DNA from: Polyangiaceae bacterium
GTDB taxonomy: Bacteria; Myxococcota_A; Polyangia; Polyangiales; Polyangiaceae
Reading direction: 5' to 3'
Assembly (NCBI GenBank): GCA_020633205.1
Contig: JACKEB010000010.1
Span: 744,001 to 808,000, forward strand
Length of the DNA stretch: 64,000 nt
Each line of letters opens with the position of its first letter. The stretch's first letter is position 1. Below are positions 50,225 to 57,978 of this stretch, piece after piece. The notes beneath the pieces are model-generated. The model did not search any database. It worked only from the letters and a program-made list of their open reading frames with translations, and had not been told where the DNA came from. The translations under genes were made by a program, and so were the position numbers.

Positions 50225-50526
50225 CGCTTGGCTACTCCCAGGGCACGGCGCACATCTTCAATCGTCGGCGCGTCGTTGGCTGGTGCTTCGTCGACCGTCA
50301 TCCCGCGCAGCGCATCGAGGTACACATGCAGCTCCACGATGATCAGTGACCCCACACGGGAATGCGGGAGCTTCAGCGTGCGCACGAGCTCGAGGTGCTT
50401 CCGCGTGGGGATGCCAAGCGCTGACTCGCAGTTCGCCTGGGAGACCGCGGCAGGCGCTACAGGCGCGCTGTGTCTAGCTCCTCGCCTCACCTTGCCGTGC
50501 GGATCGTTGTCTGCTACTTTTGCCAT
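50221..50526 (-). CDS. Small DNA-binding-type element protein
   Basis: The ATG at 50526 is preceded by GGAG. The 101 residues start polar and basic (MAKVADNDPHGKVRRGARH). A helical region ALGIPTRKHLELVRTLKLPHSRVGSLIIVELHVYLDALRG follows, similar to a MerR/excisionase-like helix-turn-helix (target site recognition LPHSRVG). It could be an excisionase or regulator. The role is inferred only from size and place. Confidence 0.5.
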   Translation of the reverse strand: MAKVADNDPHGKVRRGARHSAPVAPAAVSQANCESALGIPTRKHLELVRTLKLPHSRVGSLIIVELHVYLDALRGMTVDEAPANDAPTIEDVRRALGVAKR

Positions 50527-50586
50527 TGTCACTCCGCTGCGGCCCATCGGGTTTTCCTTTCCCTCGGTGGGCCGCGCTCCTTTTGT

Positions 50587-50808
50587 TCAGGCCTGCGGCT
50601 CCGGGGGGATCGCGACCGATGGGATCGGGTAGCCAGCTGCGATCAGCGCGAGACGCGCGCGCAGACCGGCATCCCCGCGGACACGGCGGCCACTGGCCAC
50701 AGCGCGCACGGTGCGGGGATCGACTTTTGCCCGCCCGGCCAGCGTGAACAGCTGTGACCGGGTGAGCGGGATCGGCATCGACGGGGTGTGTTCCACGACG
50801 CCCACCAT
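50587..50808 (-). CDS. Small helix-turn-helix regulator (73 aa)
   Basis: SQLFTLAGRAKVDPRTVRAVASGRRVRGDAGLRARLALIAAGYP is a compact helix-turn-helix of the LacI/XRE kind (AKVDPRTVRAVASG as turn and recognition helix). The ATG at 50808 has GAGG four bases upstream. A perfect 10-bp-arm palindrome lies 32 bases before the ATG, so autoregulation is likely. In an integrative element this could be the Cro- or repressor-like switch. Alternative start at 50778. Confidence 0.65.
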   Translation of the reverse strand: MVGVVEHTPSMPIPLTRSQLFTLAGRAKVDPRTVRAVASGRRVRGDAGLRARLALIAAGYPIPSVAIPPEPQA

Positions 50809-50839
50809 GAGGCCTCGGAGGACCCCAAGGAATCGGGCG

Positions 50840-50861
50840 GTTCACTCTTGGAAGAGTGAAC
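50840..50861. promoter_or_regulatory. 22-bp perfect palindrome, candidate operator
   Basis: The arms GTTCACTCTT and AAGAGTGAAC are perfect complements around GG. It lies between the stop at 50876 and the start of the HTH regulator gene at 50808. No T-run follows on either strand, so an operator fits better than a terminator. Probable site for the adjacent regulator. Confidence 0.7.
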
Positions 50862-50875
50862 TCTCCCCTTGACTT

Positions 50876-51973
50876 TTACTTGCGCCTAAACCGGAGCCTA
50901 GATTGGTACCGCCCGAGAGGCGCTCGATACACCTCGCCCCGCATCGGCCGTCTCGCCGCGTTCTTCACGGTGTTTCGGGCATCTGAGGGCGACAGCTTGA
51001 ACAGCACCTCAAGCGCATCCGCAAGGTATCGTTCCGCGTCCACGTGAGCGTCAGCGTTTACGTAGGCGTCGCTGGCGCAACGCTTCCGGAACTTCTCTTC
51101 AATCGCCTTGGCCAGTGGTTGCCACACGGCAGCACCTCTGGCGAGCGGAACGTTGTCTATGCGAGGCACGTTTTGAAATGCAGGGTCGCTAAACTCAGCG
51201 GCCCACACGCCCCCGTTTCCGTGAATCAACTCATCGACCAACAGGCCTGCCATTCGGCGCAGACGCGCCTCCATGCAATCGCGGAGCGTGTACTTGGGCG
51301 TCTTCCCTTTGGCGTCGAGTTCGAACGCTTTTGCGATCTCCTTCGCCTCGGCGATCTCTTCTTCGAACAGGCTCAGGAAGCGCCGGACCTCAGCGGAGCG
51401 GACCTCACGGGCGTCGGCGGATTCACCATGGGCGCGAAGTACTTTCCGCGCGGCCTCGACCACGAGAGCGAGTCGCTCGGAATCGTCCACTGCGAGAGCC
51501 AGCGCACGAAGAGCCATCGCAACGTTAGTTGCGTGAGAGTGCTGCGCGACAGTCAAGCTCTCCATCGCCACTACCTCCCACGAGCCGGCCAGCCCTCCAA
51601 TGCGATCAGTGAGCATCTCCCGCGTTGTGTCGGAGTTCCACGGATAGAACTTCTTCAGTCCCGGTACGTGCTGGCCAACTTGGCCGACTGCCTGGCGCGC
51701 GTGGAACTTCGCCTTGGATTCCACGAACCCCGGAGCGTGCGGGTCGACGTCTTCGCCTTGCTGGTACCGAGCAAACGCGTCGTCTCCAGGTCCCTCGAGC
51801 TCAACCCGCTTCTTGCGGAGCCACTCCTCGATGCGGTCGAGTGCTTCGAGGGGTTCGACGATCAGATCGTAAGGCGGTATCTTCGACACGCGGAAGCTCG
51901 TTTCCGTCGTGCGCCCTGGGGACGGCCATCCCGCAGGGCGCAACCTTTTGGAGCGTACAAGGCAAGCGGTCAC
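50876..51973 (-). CDS. Large element protein of unknown function
   Basis: A GTG at 51973 overlaps the stop of the gene before it (GTGA). The 365 residues are mainly helical: LIVEPLEALDRIEEWLRKKRVELEGPG, ATNVAMALRALALAVDDSERLALVVEAARKVLRAHGE, RRFLSLFEEEIAEAKEIAKAFELDAKGK. A C-terminal region is DAYVNADAHVDAERYLADALEVLFKLSPSDARNTVKNAARR. No catalytic motif or family was recognised. First large gene of the early operon that in the circular form follows int. Confidence 0.65.
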   Translation of the reverse strand: MTACLVRSKRLRPAGWPSPGRTTETSFRVSKIPPYDLIVEPLEALDRIEEWLRKKRVELEGPGDDAFARYQQGEDVDPHAPGFVESKAKFHARQAVGQVGQHVPGLKKFYPWNSDTTREMLTDRIGGLAGSWEVVAMESLTVAQHSHATNVAMALRALALAVDDSERLALVVEAARKVLRAHGESADAREVRSAEVRRFLSLFEEEIAEAKEIAKAFELDAKGKTPKYTLRDCMEARLRRMAGLLVDELIHGNGGVWAAEFSDPAFQNVPRIDNVPLARGAAVWQPLAKAIEEKFRKRCASDAYVNADAHVDAERYLADALEVLFKLSPSDARNTVKNAARRPMRGEVYRAPLGRYQSRLRFRRK

Positions 51974-52494
51974 GCTGCACCCCCGTTCTGGTTTGCAGGC
52001 AGTTCACAGCGGAGCCGCACGCCTGACCTCGGCGCCAGCCTCAGCTCGAGCGCCACCTTGCCAGCGCGCCGCGTGATTGGCCGCTGCAGAGGGAGCGCTG
52101 AGCGAGCTCGGCGAAGCATCGAGGGCGCAAAGCTGTAGACCAGCTGCAGCGACCGCATCGCCTCCGTGACCGTCGAGGCCTCGATGGTTGCGACGAACCG
52201 AAGCACGCCGCCACGAAGCCGATGCACAGCAACGCGGTGATTCGAGCGCCCGCGGCGCACCCAATCGGCGATCAGCGTGTCGCCTTTTCGGGTGCCAGCG
52301 AGGGCGCAGAGCAAGTCGAGGTGCCCGGTTTTCTGAGCCCACCCCTCATGTCGGGCGAGGCGCGCAGCGAGGCGAAGGGCGTCCAGATCCGTCTCGTGTC
52401 CGCAGACCTCGAGGCGCACCAGAGGATGACCGTCGCCCTCGATGAGCTTCGCGCGCAGCCGCTGGCCAGGCGCAGCACGCACTACGCCGCTCAC
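51970..52494 (-). CDS. Element protein of unknown function
   Basis: A GTG at 52494 overlaps the stop of the preceding frame (GTGA). The 174 residues are basic, with beta-rich ends (RLRAKLIEGDGHPLVRLEVCGHET; VALELRLAPRSGVRLRCEL) and a helical middle (ALRLAARLARHEGWAQKTGHLDLLCALAG). No family was recognised. Coupled to both neighbours. Confidence 0.6.
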   Translation of the reverse strand: MSGVVRAAPGQRLRAKLIEGDGHPLVRLEVCGHETDLDALRLAARLARHEGWAQKTGHLDLLCALAGTRKGDTLIADWVRRGRSNHRVAVHRLRGGVLRFVATIEASTVTEAMRSLQLVYSFAPSMLRRARSALPLQRPITRRAGKVALELRLAPRSGVRLRCELPANQNGGAA

Positions 52495-52796
52495 GACTCA
52501 CCCCGCTTTCGCCGCTCGGTGGCGAGGTCAACCACGGCTCCAGGGTCGGCGCCGTCGAGCAACTGACCCAACGCACGATGGGCGATCCGTGCTACCGTGA
52601 GGTCTCCGCTTCGAAGTGCCTCAGCCAACGCGCTGAGTAGCTGCTCCCGGGCGTGAACTTGGCCAGATTGTTGGACGCCAACTTGGCCGTTTGGGTTCCG
52701 TTGGTCGTTTGCCCGAGATCCGAAGTGGCTGTTTTCCTGCTGGTTCAGCGCATCGGTCGTTTCCGCAAGGCTTTTTAAATCCCCTGCGTCTGCCAT
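52491..52796 (-). CDS. Detached C-terminal segment of the integrase frame (attP side)
   Basis: The frame starts in the attR core (ATG at 52796) and reads MADAGDLKSLAETTDALNQQENSH and on to a basic end LATERRKRGES. It is in the same reading frame as int when attR is aligned with attL (offset 16396 bases). In the excised circle it would be the last 93 residues of int beyond the core. In the integrated state it may be translated alone as a 101-residue protein, driven by whatever promoter lies right of attR. It couples to the next gene by GTGA. The helix REQLLSALAEALRSGDLTVARIAHRALGQLL could be a dimerisation or arm-binding domain. Confidence 0.75.
   Translation of the reverse strand: MADAGDLKSLAETTDALNQQENSHFGSRANDQRNPNGQVGVQQSGQVHAREQLLSALAEALRSGDLTVARIAHRALGQLLDGADPGAVVDLATERRKRGES
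52656..52694. repeat. Candidate integrase arm-binding sites, right (two copies)
   Basis: AACTTGGCC occurs at 52656-52664 and again at 52680-52688, two helical turns apart (24 bp). The second is part of the 14-mer shared with the left end. Both are about 80-120 bases inside attR, a usual distance for arm sites of tyrosine integrases. A further GGCCAACTTGGCC at 51673-51685 inside a gene may be chance. Confidence 0.5.
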
Positions 52797-52814
52797 TCCG
52801 CCAAGGGGCCTTGG
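52773..52814. repeat. attR (42-bp core, tRNA-Leu 5' fragment)
   Basis: This is an exact copy of 36377-36418. It is only the 5' half of the tRNA, so no working tRNA is encoded here. To its right lies the host DNA that must originally have preceded the tRNA gene, including its promoter. Confidence 0.95.
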
Positions 52815-52867
52815 GGAGCCGATGCTGTAGCAGAAAACCGCCGGCGGCGGCGGAATCTCGCGAGGGT

Positions 52868-53458
52868 TCACAGCTCGGCGACTTGGGTCGCGTTGATTCC
52901 CACAAAGCGCGAGCAGGACTTGCCTTGCACAGCCTTGCTCGCGGCGTCCGTGGTGCAAAAGCCATCCTTGCCCTGGTAGTCGTCGCCGACGGTGATTTCC
53001 GACTCGATGCGGATTTGTCCGTCGGCGACGCTGAGCAGGCGGTGCGCTTCCTGAGTGGGCTCGCTGCACAGGCCTTCCGCGGAGGTGTAGCCGGTGGAAA
53101 CTTCCGAGGCTGTCAGCTGGTCGCGGTCGCCCTTCGTGAAGGTGAAGCCGAACTCATAGCTCACGCCGTTCGGCCACTTGGCGGCCAGGTCCTTGCACGC
53201 GGCCTCGGAAGCGCAGCTGTACGCACCGAGCCAGGTCTCACCAAACGCTGGGACGTCATAGGTGAACACGGCGAGGTAGCCAGCCGCGGTCACCTCGGCG
53301 CCTTCGCTGCAGGCGTCGAGGTTCTCCGTGTGACTGGTCACTTGATAGATCCCAGATAGCTCCTGGGCGCTGGCCGCGACCCCGTGACTGCTGGAGTCTT
53401 CCGACGAACAGGCAAGCAAGCAGAAGCAACACGCGACCGAGAGTGAAGTGAAGCGCAT
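52868..53458 (-). CDS. Host lipoprotein of unknown function
   Basis: The ATG at 53458 gives a signal peptide (RFTSLSVACCFCLLACSS) with lipobox LLAC. The mature part (about 175 residues) has seven or eight Cys (DACSEG, YSCASEAACKD, GLCSEP, GFCTTD, KSCSRF), which fits disulfides outside the cytoplasm. It ends 54 bases from attR. Before integration it stood upstream of tRNA-Leu in the same direction. Confidence 0.72.
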   Translation of the reverse strand: MRFTSLSVACCFCLLACSSEDSSSHGVAASAQELSGIYQVTSHTENLDACSEGAEVTAAGYLAVFTYDVPAFGETWLGAYSCASEAACKDLAAKWPNGVSYEFGFTFTKGDRDQLTASEVSTGYTSAEGLCSEPTQEAHRLLSVADGQIRIESEITVGDDYQGKDGFCTTDAASKAVQGKSCSRFVGINATQVAEL

Positions 53459-53697
53459 GTCCCTTGATACGTGGCCCAGGGGGCGACGTTCCTTGGTGAT
53501 GCTCGCACCTGAGCGCAGCACGAACTCCCTGCCCCAAGCCGCAGGGAAAGTGAGCCACTAACGAGCCAACGTTCGACCGGATCCGCGACCCACCCGACGT
53601 CCGAAGAACCTCCCGGAAACAGCCCGACCTGGACCACCCGTCCAGCAAGCAAATTCACCCTGTCGAGGCACTCTAGCTCGCGAACTCGGACCAGCCG

Positions 53698-54165
53698 ATG
53701 TTGCAGGCCATCCTCGGCCATGTCGAGCACGGCGCCGCGGACGTCGCAGAGTTCATCTCTCGGAGAGACCCAACCCAGTTCCCCGCGGCAATATACGGCA
53801 GCGATCCGGCCTTTTTCGCGCTCTGGGACTGCGACCTGAACGACCGCCTCGGCCATTTCGCGAGTATTTTGGGGGAGGAGCACCGAGTGGTGATCATGGG
53901 GCACACCCACGACCCCGCCGAACAGCTCGGGACCAAGCTCTTCAGTGCGGAGTTCGCCTACGCCAACAGTGGCTCTGGCTGCCCCTCCCTGCCAGACCTC
54001 GCCCGCGCTCAGAACCCAAAACATGTCACGTTCGTGGAGCTCGAGCTCGATGCAGGCAGCAACGGAAGCGAGGCCTGGCGGGTCGACATTCGCTACGTCG
54101 AGCAAAGCGGCGCCGGTTACCGCGTGGCGGCGGAGCCCCTCGCGAGTGAACACATCGCGCTCTGA
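53698..54165 (+). pseudogene. C-terminal remnant of a calcineurin-like metallophosphoesterase
   Basis: The visible frame contains HRVVIMGHTHDPAEQLG (the GHTH metal-binding motif) and FAYANSGSGCPSLPD, which belong to the last third of metallophosphoesterases. The earlier motifs (DxH, GDxxD, GNHE/D) are absent, and an in-frame stop at 53674 closes the reading frame upstream. So this is a truncated gene. Whether the remaining 155 residues are expressed is doubtful. Sequence to its left (53459-53697) has no recognisable fragment. Confidence 0.65.
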
Positions 54166-54360
54166 CACAGGCTTGCCTCTCGGCCAGCGATGACAGACGC
54201 CGAGGAACCGGGCTAGCGCACTCACGGGTCGTTTCCCACTGCAACGCACGCAGCGCGTTGCATGCAACCCGGCGAAGCGCTCAAGCAGGTTTAGTGCATC
54301 GTTCGGGTGCGACCTTGCGTTGCGGTTTCCCTCACGGGATTTCACGAGCAAGCTCCGGGT

Positions 54361-56496
54361 ATGCGCCAGTCAGCTCTGGGAATCCTCGGTCTAACCTTAA
54401 CCATCGCCTGGGGTTGCTCGGATGGCAGCTCGAACAGCGGCAGCGGAAGCCACGGAAACGGGGGGACCGCCGGCACCGCTGCTAGCGGCGGCAGTGCCGG
54501 TAGCGGCGCAAGTGCAGGCAGCGGCGCAAGTGCAGGCAGCGGCGCAAGCGCAGGTAGCGGCGGCACTGCCGGTGGCAGCGGCAGTGCAGGTAGCGGCGCC
54601 CAGGGACCTGTATTCCCGGATGAGCACCCCCGCATTTACTTGAACGATAGGACGCGAACACGCTTGAGCGCATCACTGGCGAGCCTCACTCCCGAAGCCA
54701 GGCGATTCAAGGATCTAGTCGACGCCCAGCTCGCTGGCGGGAACAGCTATGCATACGAGCCCTGGTACTCCGCGCTGCTGTACGCTCTAGGCGGAGAAAC
54801 GAAGTACGCCGACGACGCCATCGAACGCATGGACACCTGGGTGCGCAGCGAGGAGGCGCTTATTGCCTCCGGGCAACGCGCCCAGGTGGCCGGAGACAGC
54901 TACCTCGAGGTCGGCGACTACATCGGCGGCTTGGCACTGGTGTACGACTGGTGCTTCGATCGCCTCACGCAGGACCAGAAAGATCGCTGGCTCGTGTACG
55001 CCAACCAGGCGGTGAGGAACGTCTGGGACCCAGAAGGCGCGAGCTGGGGTGGGGTGAGCTACCCGTGGAGTGGTTGGTCCGTGGACAACCCATCGAACAA
55101 CTACTACTACTCGTTTCTGCGGGCGACGATGCTCCTCGGCTTGGCAAGTCACGGTGAGAACAGCGACGCCGACACCTGGTTGACCACATTCCGCAAGGAT
55201 AAAATCCAGGACCAGCTTGTCCCAACCTTTCAAGCGGACCTCGCTGGAGGTGGGTCGCGCGAGGGCACTGGCTATGGCGTAGCTATGATGCGCCTCTTCG
55301 AGCTCTACGAGTTGTGGGAGCAGAGCACCGGAGAGCGCATCGCTGAGCTAACGCCTCACGCGAAAGACTCTCTGGTGAACATGCTACACGCCATCGTCCC
55401 GACGAGAGACCGGCTCGCACCTGTAGGCGACCACTCAAGAGATAGCAGCGCGGCGCTGTTCGACTACCACCGTAACTATTTGCAGCTGCTCATCAGGTTG
55501 TTCCCCACGGATACGCTCGCGGCGAACGCCCAGTACCTATTGGCGGAATCGAGCGTGCCGGAGATGTCTCAGCAGTTCATGTACGTCTACGACTTCCTGT
55601 ATCAATCGCCCGACGTGAGCTCCGCGGCGCCGGATGACCTGAACACCGCCTACTACGCTCCAGGCACTGGCCAGCTCTATATGCGCGAGAGCTGGGAAGA
55701 GGACGCCACTTGGGTGCACCTCATCGCCGGTCCGTACACCGAGAGCCACGCGCACCAGGACCAAGGCTCTTTCATGCTCTACGGTGGGCAGTGGTTGGCT
55801 GCTGACGCAAACCTCGCGTCCCACTCGGGGATCCGCCAAGAACTCGAGCTTCACAACCTGGTTCGCATCGAACAGGGCGGCAACGTCCGATCCATGCGAG
55901 AGAGCGAAACAGCAGGCCGCTTGGTCGCGCTGCATAGCGAAGGTTCGTTCGTGTATGCCGTCAGCGACACGACTGGCGCATACGATTCCGGCGTGAACAA
56001 GCTCGATCGGGAGCTGGTCTACTTGAAGCCAGACGTCGTCGTGCTTTTCGATCGCGTCGACACGGCTAGCGCGAGCCGCTTCGTCTGGCAGGCCAACGCA
56101 CCGACGGCCTTCAGCGGTCAACTCAGCGGGTTCAGCGCAGGCCCGCTGCGGGTGCTCTCCGTGCACCCCTCCAACGTCAGCCCAGATGTTGTCAGTTGGC
56201 CGAACGCAGACTCTGACATTTCCTCCGGGTATCGCCTCGATCTGAGCAGCGGCCCAGGGAACACCGCCCGCTTCCTCACTGTGGTCGCTCGCGGCGACGT
56301 GATCGCCACGAGTGGCCCTCGCAGCGCTGGAGGCAGCTTGGGTGTGGAGCTCACGCTGACTGACGGCACTCGCTATGTCCTGGATTTCAACCGGGACAGT
56401 GTCGGAGCTCATCTGGAGTACCATGCACCGGGTCAGGCAAGCGCGACTTATGACCTAGCCGCTGGGGTCGATGTCCTACCGCTGCGGGTTCCTTGA
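54361..56496 (+). CDS. Heparinase II/III-like polysaccharide-degrading lipoprotein
   Basis: A signal peptide with lipobox AWGC, then a Gly/Ser/Ala linker of about 60 residues built on GASAGS repeats. An alpha-toroid domain follows (LTPEARRFKDLVDAQLAGG... YSALLYALGGETKYADDAIERMDTWV... WSGWSVDNPSNNYYYSFLRATMLLGLA). The C-terminal beta domain carries ESHAHQDQGSFMLYGGQWLAAD, the heparinase II/III signature. Such enzymes cleave uronic-acid polysaccharides by beta-elimination. As a lipoprotein it acts at the cell surface. The ATG at 54361 is chosen over the frame's earlier start because it begins the signal peptide. Confidence 0.83.
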   Translation: MRQSALGILGLTLTIAWGCSDGSSNSGSGSHGNGGTAGTAASGGSAGSGASAGSGASAGSGASAGSGGTAGGSGSAGSGAQGPVFPDEHPRIYLNDRTRTRLSASLASLTPEARRFKDLVDAQLAGGNSYAYEPWYSALLYALGGETKYADDAIERMDTWVRSEEALIASGQRAQVAGDSYLEVGDYIGGLALVYDWCFDRLTQDQKDRWLVYANQAVRNVWDPEGASWGGVSYPWSGWSVDNPSNNYYYSFLRATMLLGLASHGENSDADTWLTTFRKDKIQDQLVPTFQADLAGGGSREGTGYGVAMMRLFELYELWEQSTGERIAELTPHAKDSLVNMLHAIVPTRDRLAPVGDHSRDSSAALFDYHRNYLQLLIRLFPTDTLAANAQYLLAESSVPEMSQQFMYVYDFLYQSPDVSSAAPDDLNTAYYAPGTGQLYMRESWEEDATWVHLIAGPYTESHAHQDQGSFMLYGGQWLAADANLASHSGIRQELELHNLVRIEQGGNVRSMRESETAGRLVALHSEGSFVYAVSDTTGAYDSGVNKLDRELVYLKPDVVVLFDRVDTASASRFVWQANAPTAFSGQLSGFSAGPLRVLSVHPSNVSPDVVSWPNADSDISSGYRLDLSSGPGNTARFLTVVARGDVIATSGPRSAGGSLGVELTLTDGTRYVLDFNRDSVGAHLEYHAPGQASATYDLAAGVDVLPLRVP

Positions 56497-56500
56497 GGGC

Positions 56501-56551
56501 GGGTCTCGCGCCCAGAGCAGCCATTGACTGCCCGCCCGAGGTGCGAGACCC
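56501..56551. terminator. Stem-loop between convergent genes
   Basis: The arms GGGTCTCGC (56501-56509) and GCGAGACCC (56543-56551) are perfect over 9 bp with a 33-base loop, inside which GGGCGGG and CCCGCCC offer an alternative pairing. It sits between the heparinase and ThrRS-like genes. No T-run; it may serve both strands. Confidence 0.5.
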
Positions 56552-56565
56552 CTCACCCCCAACCC

Positions 56566-57894
56566 TTACAGCCGCGGGGGCTTTGCCCGCTGGGCAATTT
56601 CCTCGAGGAACTGCTCTCGAGAAGAGACGCGCTGCTCCGAACCGACTCGTGACGAAACCTGCCCGCCATTGACTTCGCGCGCGCCGAGCACCGCGAGCTC
56701 CGCAATGCCGAGCTCATGGGCCAAGGCCACTCGCCGCCCGAGGCTCTCTGCGGATGCGTCCATATCCGCTCGGATCCCGAGCTCACGGAGTGACTCCAAC
56801 AGCGACTCCGCCGCTTCGCGTTGTGCCTCAGCAATCGGTAGGACCCTGAGCTGACGCGGCGCGAGCCACAGCGGTAGCCTCCCCGAGTGATGCTCGAGCA
56901 AGATGCCGAGAAATCGCTCGAGGCTCCCACACAAAGCGCGATGCAACATCACCGGGCGCTGGCGTGAGCCGTCGCTCGCGACGTAGGCAACGTTGAAGCG
57001 ACTCGGCATGAACAGATCGAACTGGATTGTTCCGCACTGCCATTCGCGCCCTTGGCGATCACGCATGCCGAACTCGAGCTTCGGTCCATAGAACGCACCG
57101 GCACCGGGTTGCACGACGTACTTCCATCCGAGGCGGTCCAGCACGCGGGCGAGCAACGACTCGCCTTCGTCCCACTCGGCGTCGCTCCCCGCGCGATCTT
57201 CGGGCCGTGTGGAGAGAGCCACCGCCAGCTCCTCGAACCCGCAGGCCCGATAGAACGGCAGCACCCCACTCAAGAAGCGCTCGACCTCCGCCTCGGCCTG
57301 CTCCGGCGCGCACAAGATGTGGCCGTCGTCTTGTGTGAACTGGCGAAGTCGGAGCAATCCCTGCAATGCACCGCCCGCTTCGTCGCGATGCACCAAGCCG
57401 AACTCCGACAGGCGTAGCGGCAAGTCGCGATAGGAAGGCGCCATGGCCTTGAACACCGCCAAGTGTCCGGGGCAACTCACCGGCTTCAATGCCGACTCGT
57501 CCGCGGCGCCGTCTTCACCAAAGCCGAACATATTCGCACGGAAATGCGCCCAGTGACCGCTGGCCTCCCACACTGCTCGACGCATCAGCTGAGGCGACCT
57601 CACCTCGGCATAGCCGTCGCGCTCCATCACCTGGCGCACGAAGCTCTCGAGCGCGCGATACAGTTGCCAACCCGCCGGGTGCCAGAACACCATGCCCGGC
57701 GCGCTGGGCTCCTGGTGAAATAGCCCCATGCGCTTTGCCAGGGCACGATGATCACTGCGGTCCAGGGCTGCGCTGCCATCTAGCACTGCGCTGCTATCTA
57801 ACACTGCGCTGCCATCCAGCGCTGCGCTGCCGGCCTGGGCTTCAACGGACGCCGCTCGTTTTTCTTGGGGTGAGATGAGATTCGGGCTTTCCAT
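56566..57894 (-). CDS. Threonyl-tRNA synthetase-like enzyme without N-terminal editing domains
   Basis: The class II core has motif 2 LVHRDEAGGALQGLLRLRQFTQDDGHILC and motif 3 HRALCGSLERFLGILLEHH. Zinc-site ligands are visible at VSCPGH, DDGHIL and MLHRAL. A C-terminal anticodon-binding domain (LRVLPIAEAQREAAESLLESLRELGIRADMD...HELGIAELAVLGAREV) follows. The usual TGS and SAD editing domains (about 220 residues) are missing; only a short N-terminus with ALDGSAVLDSS repeats remains. ATG at 57894. A Thr-rich leader peptide lies upstream. It is probably a second, specialised copy that charges tRNA-Thr. Confidence 0.85.
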   Translation of the reverse strand: MESPNLISPQEKRAASVEAQAGSAALDGSAVLDSSAVLDGSAALDRSDHRALAKRMGLFHQEPSAPGMVFWHPAGWQLYRALESFVRQVMERDGYAEVRSPQLMRRAVWEASGHWAHFRANMFGFGEDGAADESALKPVSCPGHLAVFKAMAPSYRDLPLRLSEFGLVHRDEAGGALQGLLRLRQFTQDDGHILCAPEQAEAEVERFLSGVLPFYRACGFEELAVALSTRPEDRAGSDAEWDEGESLLARVLDRLGWKYVVQPGAGAFYGPKLEFGMRDRQGREWQCGTIQFDLFMPSRFNVAYVASDGSRQRPVMLHRALCGSLERFLGILLEHHSGRLPLWLAPRQLRVLPIAEAQREAAESLLESLRELGIRADMDASAESLGRRVALAHELGIAELAVLGAREVNGGQVSSRVGSEQRVSSREQFLEEIAQRAKPPRL

Positions 57895-57942
57895 GACACT
57901 TTTCCGCGACACTGCGCGGCCTCCAGTATTGACTCCGCAAGG

Positions 57943-57978
57943 AAACAAAACCTCGAGACGCAGCCCGACGCACGCCTC
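57943..57978 (-). terminator. Candidate attenuator terminator before the ThrRS-like gene
   Basis: Read leftward, GAGGCG (57973-57978) and CGTCTC (57955-57960) can pair with one G-U, followed by GAGG and TTTTGTTT (57943-57950). It lies between the Thr-rich leader (58151-58225) and the ATG at 57894, where a regulated terminator is expected. The stem is weak, so this is tentative. Confidence 0.35.

Larger units (their letters stand above)
36377..52814. mobile_element. 16.4-kb integrative element (satellite-like or reduced prophage) in tRNA-Leu
   Basis: The boundaries are perfect 42-bp direct repeats at 36377-36418 and 52773-52814, covering the 5' half of tRNA-Leu. Inside are a tyrosine integrase, replication genes with an iteron array, a helicase-loader-like ATPase, a tape measure and neighbouring tail-type genes, several regulators and a Fic pair. 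All but the Fic pair run leftward. No terminase, portal, major capsid or lysis gene was recognised. A complete int, intact att repeats and unbroken genes argue against an old relic, so a phage satellite or a plasmid-like integrative element with tail genes is possible. Confidence 0.9.

Noticed and set aside
52773..52814. Second tRNA-Leu gene
   Set aside because: Only the 5' half is present; the T-arm and acceptor 3' strand are absent, so it is the attR duplicate.
52691..53359. 222-residue rightward open frame crossing attR
   Set aside because: It is antisense to the Cys-rich lipoprotein and to the tRNA fragment, with no protein character.
53338..54351. 337-residue leftward open frame
   Set aside because: It covers the opposite strand of the metallophosphoesterase remnant, which has the recognisable GHTH motif, and it also overlaps the lipoprotein gene start.
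54490..54580. Tandem DNA repeats as a separate element
   Set aside because: They encode the GASAGS linker of the heparinase-like lipoprotein and reflect codon repetition in a low-complexity linker.
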